Assembly (NCBI GenBank): GCA_028293285.1
Contig: JAQGPC010000043.1
Span: 1-45,652 of the forward strand
Length of the DNA stretch: 45,652 bases
Source: Pedosphaera sp.
GTDB lineage: Bacteria; Verrucomicrobiota; Verrucomicrobiia; Limisphaerales; Pedosphaeraceae
Direction: 5' to 3'
In this document: positions 41,489-45,652 of the stretch, piece by piece
Layout: every line of letters starts with the position of its first letter
Position numbering within the stretch: the stretch's first letter is position 1
Made by a program: the position numbers and the translations under genes
Notes under the pieces: generated by a model
Database searches by the model: none
What the model saw: only the letters and a program-made list of their open reading frames with translations
Told to the model about the DNA's origin: nothing

Positions 41489-43486
41489 ATGAACCGCGTT
41501 CGATTACTACCAGAGCAAGTGGCGAATCAAATCGCTGCGGGCGAGGTCGTGGAACGTCCGGCGAGTGTGGTAAAAGAGTTGGTGGAGAACTCCCTGGATG
41601 CCGGCGCACGACGCATTACGGTGGAAATCCAGGCGGGTGGACGCAGTCTGGTGCGGGTAACGGACGATGGTGCGGGCATGAGCCGGGATGATGCGTTGCT
41701 CTGCCTGGAACGCCATGCCACGAGCAAAATCCAACGCGCAGAGGACCTGAGCGCAATTGCCACCATGGGATTTCGCGGTGAAGCGCTGCCAAGTATTGCC
41801 AGTGTGAGCCGGTTCACGCTTACGACGCGGGAGCGTGAAGGCGGCTCGCCTGAAGGTACGCAGATTATTATTAACGGCGGGAAAATTCTGGAAGTAAAGG
41901 CGGCAGGCAGCGCAACCGGAACATCCGTGGAAGTGCGCCAAATATTTTTCAACCTGCCTGCGCGTCGTAAGTTTTTGCGAAGCGAAGAGACTGAATCAGC
42001 CCACATTCAGCATTATCTTACCTTGGCGGCGCTGGCTTATCCGGAAGTCGCATTTACATTGTCCAAAGATGGTCGGCTAATCTGGCAATTGCCCGCGATA
42101 AATTCCGACAACGATGCCACTTCCAAGTTGATGGCATTGAAGGAGCGAATGCGGGCGATTCAAGGCAGCGAGCAGAAACTGTTGCCGGTTGATTTTTCCG
42201 TGGAACTGATTGAACCGGTCGAGGTAAATGAAAATGATTTGGCGGCTCCCATGATGCGCGAAGCTCCATCGTCCATTTTTCGCGTTTGGGGATTCATCGG
42301 TGCCCCGGGCGTTTCCCGTTCAACTCGCGAAGACCAGCATTTGTTTGTAAACCGGCGCCCCGTGGAAAACCGTGGGCTGAACTTTGCTTTGATGGAGGGG
42401 TATCACACGGCGCTGATGAAAGGGCGATTCCCGGTTTGCTGTTTGTTTTTGGAAATCAATCCGGCTGCGGTGGACGTGAATATTCATCCTTCCAAACGTG
42501 AAGTAAAATTCCATCAGGAAGCCCAAGTTCGCCGGTTGGTCACGCAAGCGGTTCGGCAAGTGCTGCTCAAGTTTCATACCACATCCAGTCCGATGCCAAC
42601 GGCGGCGGTTACTGCGCCCGATGTAGAATCATCAGAGTCCAAGGTAGGTTTGCCGCTAAATTCAACTGCGCCTGCAATCAAACTGCCGTCCATTCCCGTC
42701 ACAGAAGATTTACCACGAGTGACCACCTCAGCGCCGTCGCAACGCGCGGTTCCGCCGAGCGACGCACCACCCCTTTGGCCAGCGAGAAAGCCGGTTGAAC
42801 TCAACCGCACGGCTCCGTCTATTACAACGCCGCCAATATCGAGCTCAACAACCGCGCCAACTTCGATTCAACCTGCATCTTCCGGCCCGGTGCCGCTATT
42901 GAGCGTGCCGTTACGATTAGTGGGCGTGATTGGAAAATTATACGTGGTGCTGGAATCGGATCGCGGTTTGGTCTTGCTCGATCAACATGCCGCGCACGAG
43001 CGAATTCTCTTTGAGCAGATGTTGAATCGCCTGGAACAAAACGGAAGCGCGCACTCGCAGAAATTACTCCTGCCGGAAACCGTGGAATTGTCCGTGCGCG
43101 ACGCTCATTTTCTGCGCGAACAATTACCGATGCTAACGCGCATGGGTGTGGGCTTAAGTGAATTTGGCGAACGAACCTTTTTGCTCGATGCCTTGCCGCC
43201 ATTCGTGAAGGCTTCCGATCCACGCCGGTTCGTCTTGGAGTTGGTGGATGAATTGAAAGCGACCGGGCAGGAAGTGAACAGCCTGCGTCTCGGTGAACAT
43301 ACCATTGCCAAGACCGTTTGCCGCCACGCGGTGAAGGCGAACGATCTGCTTGCCGGTCCCGAATTGGAAAATTTGATCAACGATTTGCGCCACTGCGCCA
43401 TGCCCTATACCTGTCCGCATGGCCGGCCAACGCTGATCGAAATGAACTACCGCGAGTTGGAAAAGAAATTCGGCCGCTCCCAATAA
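41489..43486 (+). CDS. mutL: DNA mismatch repair protein MutL
   Basis: 665 residues. N-terminal GHKL ATPase motifs: NQIAAGEVVERPASVVKEL, ENSLDAGA, DDGAGM, FRGEALPSI. A Pro/Ser/Thr-rich linker spans about 370-470. The C-terminal domain has DQHAAHERILFE, which fits the endonuclease motif DQHA(X)2E(X)4E, and CPHGRPT near the end. So this MutL probably nicks DNA itself, as in bacteria without MutH. Start ATG 41489. Confidence 0.95.
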   Translation: MNRVRLLPEQVANQIAAGEVVERPASVVKELVENSLDAGARRITVEIQAGGRSLVRVTDDGAGMSRDDALLCLERHATSKIQRAEDLSAIATMGFRGEALPSIASVSRFTLTTREREGGSPEGTQIIINGGKILEVKAAGSATGTSVEVRQIFFNLPARRKFLRSEETESAHIQHYLTLAALAYPEVAFTLSKDGRLIWQLPAINSDNDATSKLMALKERMRAIQGSEQKLLPVDFSVELIEPVEVNENDLAAPMMREAPSSIFRVWGFIGAPGVSRSTREDQHLFVNRRPVENRGLNFALMEGYHTALMKGRFPVCCLFLEINPAAVDVNIHPSKREVKFHQEAQVRRLVTQAVRQVLLKFHTTSSPMPTAAVTAPDVESSESKVGLPLNSTAPAIKLPSIPVTEDLPRVTTSAPSQRAVPPSDAPPLWPARKPVELNRTAPSITTPPISSSTTAPTSIQPASSGPVPLLSVPLRLVGVIGKLYVVLESDRGLVLLDQHAAHERILFEQMLNRLEQNGSAHSQKLLLPETVELSVRDAHFLREQLPMLTRMGVGLSEFGERTFLLDALPPFVKASDPRRFVLELVDELKATGQEVNSLRLGEHTIAKTVCRHAVKANDLLAGPELENLINDLRHCAMPYTCPHGRPTLIEMNYRELEKKFGRSQ

Positions 43487-43488
43487 AA

Positions 43489-43516
43489 AAGAGGCGAACA
43501 TTTCTGTCCGCCTCTT
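43489..43516 (-). terminator. Bidirectional terminator between mutL and tig
   Basis: gaggcg (43491-43496) and cgcctc (43509-43514), extended by aa/tt, with an inner aca/tgt after one mismatch. On the minus strand it is followed by TTTTTTATT (end of tig); on the plus strand by a weaker TTGAATAAAT (end of mutL). Confidence 0.8.
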
Positions 43517-43533
43517 GAATAAATAATTTCCAA

Positions 43534-44865
43534 TTACGCCGGCTTTGGCGCTTCGACCGCAGCAGGGGCCACGTCTTCAATCTTGGCGTTTTGTTCCAGG
43601 AACGTGACGACCTTCTCATTTGCGAGTTGATCGTAAATTTCCACGATGCCATTGCGCTGCTGCAAGTCCTTCACGAACTTATCAGGCGGTACTTGATACG
43701 TGGCCGCCATCTGCTGGATGCGCTGCGCGACTTCTTCCTGCGAGACCTTGATGCCTTCCTTCTCCGCAATCTTTTGCATCACAAACGCCGCCTTCACGCG
43801 TGTCTTGGCGCTGTCATTGGCCGAGGAATAAATTTGATCTTTTTGCTGCTCGATCAATTCCTTGGGCACACCGCGCTGCTGGTTTTCCTGGACGATGTTG
43901 TAAACCACATTGCGCGTCTCCTGCGTAACGGAAGACTCCGGCAAATCAAACGTAACCTTGCTGAGCAATTCCTGCATCAACTGGTTCCGCACGTCGCGGG
44001 TCTTCTTGAAATTCAATTCGTTCTCGAGATCGACGCGCACACCCTGCTTCAATTTCTCCAAGTCTTCCGCGCCGTAGGTTTTGGCAAATGCATCATCAAG
44101 CGGCGGCAAAACTTTTTCCTTCACTTCGACGACTTCCACTTCATAAACGCCCTTAAGATTGGCAAGTTGCGGCGTCACAAAATCAGTCGGGAAATCAATA
44201 TTCACCGTCCGCTTGTCGCCCGCCTTCGCGCCGATAAGCTGATCAGCAAAACCGGGGATGAACGAATTCTTATCGATGTTGATCCAGAAATTTTTCTGTT
44301 CCGTCAACCCCTTGGCCGTTGGCGCAATTTCCGTCAATGGCTTCCCATCGCTGGTACCGGTATAATTAACCACCGCCACATCGCCCGTCTGTGCTGCGCG
44401 TTCCACCGCCTTAAAATCCGTCTGGCGTTCGCGCAACATATTCAGGGCGCGGTCCACATCTTCATCCGTCACCTGCGTGGTTTCGCGCTTGGCCGTCAGC
44501 CCCTTGTACTCCGGCAATTCAAATTCCGGCGCGGTTTCGATCGTCGCTGCGAATTGCAATGCCTGGCCTTTGCCGAATTGAATCTCCTCGATGTCGGGAT
44601 AACCCAGCACATCAATCTTTTGTTCGCTGATGGCCTTGCGATACGCATCGGGGATGAGCTTCTTTTTGACCTCTTCCTGGATGTCCCGCTCGTAGCGTCT
44701 GGCAACCATATCGCGCGGAGCTTTGCCCGGCCGGAAGCCTGGTAAAGCCGCGTCGCGCTGGAAATTCTTCAGCATCGTTTCAAACGCTGCATCCACTTCT
44801 TGTGGAGGCAGTTCCACCCTCATCAATTTTTTGCAAGGGGCCAAATTTTCAACTGTTACGTTCAC
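43534..44865 (-). CDS. tig: Trigger factor (ribosome-associated chaperone and prolyl isomerase)
   Basis: 443 residues from a GTG (44863-44865), chosen because GGAAAGG lies 6 bases upstream and the family begins V-x-V-x-x; the frame stays open upstream to 44970 but that part is unlike the family. The ribosome-binding signature is FRPGKAPRDMV (about 43-53). The FKBP-type domain is near 150-240 (GDVAVVNYTG), and the long helical C-terminal arms end in PAAVEAPKPA. It holds nascent chains at the exit tunnel. Confidence 0.93.
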   Translation of the reverse strand: MNVTVENLAPCKKLMRVELPPQEVDAAFETMLKNFQRDAALPGFRPGKAPRDMVARRYERDIQEEVKKKLIPDAYRKAISEQKIDVLGYPDIEEIQFGKGQALQFAATIETAPEFELPEYKGLTAKRETTQVTDEDVDRALNMLRERQTDFKAVERAAQTGDVAVVNYTGTSDGKPLTEIAPTAKGLTEQKNFWINIDKNSFIPGFADQLIGAKAGDKRTVNIDFPTDFVTPQLANLKGVYEVEVVEVKEKVLPPLDDAFAKTYGAEDLEKLKQGVRVDLENELNFKKTRDVRNQLMQELLSKVTFDLPESSVTQETRNVVYNIVQENQQRGVPKELIEQQKDQIYSSANDSAKTRVKAAFVMQKIAEKEGIKVSQEEVAQRIQQMAATYQVPPDKFVKDLQQRNGIVEIYDQLANEKVVTFLEQNAKIEDVAPAAVEAPKPA

Positions 44866-44970
44866 AACAAACCTTTCCGTTAATCGCTCAGAAACCTGCA
44901 TCCCTAATATAATGGGTTTTCGCAATCCAGCGAGCCGGGAAGGGTAAGCCAACCCGCCAACGGGCGTCAA

Positions 44971-45480
44971 GTATGGTATCGAGGCGTGTTTCCCAGCGTT
45001 TTTGGCACAGTAGCGCTCTATTAGCCATTTTGTTTAGTTGCAGCAACTCGCAATAGCTCGCATTTACTCGTATCAGGTCGCAACAGATCGTAATCGCCTG
45101 GACTTTCAGTCTCTTAATCTTACTCATTATCTTAATCCAAATCTCTTCCGGCTTTCCTCCTTTTGCGCCCCTTGTGCCTTTTCGTGGCCAGTAGTCTTCG
45201 CGTCTTTGCGCCTTCGTTGTTCATCATTCCCATCCGTTTATTCGTGGTAGTTTCAACTCACATCTACTCGTACCAGCTCGTACTTGGTCGCATTTGCTCA
45301 ATATGGAGCGCGGCATTCATGCCGCTTCAAGGTGGCCAGCCAACCCGAACATTCCGGTTCGTCATTCGCAATTCGACCTTCGTCATTATCAATAACCATT
45401 TAACCTTTGTAACACTCCCTCCCGCTTCCACCAAATGCTCCATTGGCTGTATTGGCTGCATTGGAATTTTTTTGAAAAAG
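44971..45480. repeat. Non-coding stretch with diverged short repeats
   Basis: I see no credible gene here. Two related segments (about 45053-45097 and 45258-45298) share tcgcattt and actcgtaNcag strings; between them is text like ccttttgcgccccttgtgcc that recurs in intergenic DNA of this group. A third part (45355-45470) has attcgtcattcgcaattcg and a short tandem of ttggctg. Confidence 0.5.
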
Positions 45481-45491
45481 TAGCTGAAAAT

Positions 45492-45512
45492 CCCCAAGTT
45501 TCCTAGTTGGGG
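45492..45512 (+). terminator. Short hairpin near the right end
   Basis: ccccaa (45492-45497) and ttgggg (45507-45512) with a 9-base loop. It lacks a T-tract, so its role as terminator is uncertain. Confidence 0.3.
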
Positions 45513-45619
45513 TTCAACAGTCCTTATCGTAAGGGTGACTTCAACATTGCTTCGACAGGCAAAAATATTACCCTGTTCCGCAATGTTTTCCTTTTTAGGA
45601 AAGAGGAGAGTGGCGAAAA

Positions 45620-45652
45620 ATGCGCTTGGCCGGCCTCACAGCCTTTGGTCGG
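45620..45652 (+). CDS. Possible start of a gene cut by the right edge
   Basis: ATG at 45620-45622, frame open to the edge (MRLAGLTAFGR). A purine-rich aggaaagaggagag lies 8-20 bases upstream. Only 11 codons are visible, so no product can be named. Confidence 0.2.
   Translation, partial: MRLAGLTAFGR

Noticed and set aside
43591-44745. 384-codon plus-strand frame opposite trigger factor
   Set aside because: It is the antisense shadow of tig; the composition (many Leu, His, Arg) is typical of such shadows.
45000-45480. CRISPR array in the right-hand repeats
   Set aside because: The repeats are short, diverged and irregularly spaced, and no cas gene is present.

Overview
The window looks like chromosomal DNA of a soil or freshwater Verrucomicrobium of the Pedosphaera/Limisphaerales type. 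This rests on gene families I recognise: a PVC-type heme-binding dehydrogenase with CxxCH, a twin-arginine Gfo/Idh oxidoreductase, an Agl23-like membrane protein, a YncE/alkaline phosphatase fusion, and a moderate G+C content. No rRNA gene is present, so the assignment is inference.

Layout. 1-2.2 kb: end of an unknown gene and a GH3-family adenylating enzyme. 2.2-5.2 kb: a gene graveyard on the minus strand, with a frameshifted C-terminal remnant of a DUF2220/JetD-like protein, a DUF3299-like protein split by a frameshift, an intact lipoprotein, the tail of an FtsX-like permease, and a small membrane protein broken at an A7 run. 5.24-6.57 kb: a complete IS5-type insertion sequence with perfect 16-bp ends.

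6.6-12.2 kb is the most unusual part. Eleven well-formed tRNA genes plus one degenerate tRNA-like element, all on the minus strand, surround rtcB and prfH, the RNA ligase/release factor pair known from ribosome and RNA repair. Each of the eleven reads a different amino acid (Glu, Phe, Ile, Ser, Arg, Asn, Pro, Asp, Ala, Trp, Gly) and has an encoded CCA, good acceptor and T stems, and U33 in all but one. Every one has an abnormal elbow: base 55 of the T-loop is G in all twelve instead of the universal U/pseudouridine, and no D-loop has the GG pair. The ordinary tRNA-His at 40.15 kb is canonical in both respects. A 46-codon, very basic small gene with a good ribosome-binding site lies inside the array, and further small genes with their own terminators lie just upstream (12.2-12.9 kb). 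A plus-strand membrane/TPR gene separates the last two tRNAs from the rest. I propose a stress-resistant back-up tRNA set working with RtcB/PrfH repair.

13-26.5 kb: a very large secreted fusion protein (deacetylase, VCBS, dehydrogenase, HEAT, heme), then a minus-strand series of an APC permease, a GH63 glucosidase, a MOSC protein, exonuclease III, a Cys-rich protein, a mercuric-reductase-like flavoprotein and DUF5996. 26.7-31.5 kb: a plus-strand ergothioneine cluster (egtB, egtD), a UBP zinc finger, and an ABC importer (ATPase plus a fused binding-protein/permease) that may carry ergothioneine, hercynine or a betaine. 31.7-39.8 kb: a Gfo/Idh protein, Agl23, a discoidin protein, YncE-phosphatase and a TPR-sulfotransferase. 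39.8-45.7 kb: a zinc-ribbon ORF interrupted by TGA, tRNA-His, a cyclic-nucleotide-binding histidine kinase, mutL, trigger factor, and a repeat-rich non-coding tail.
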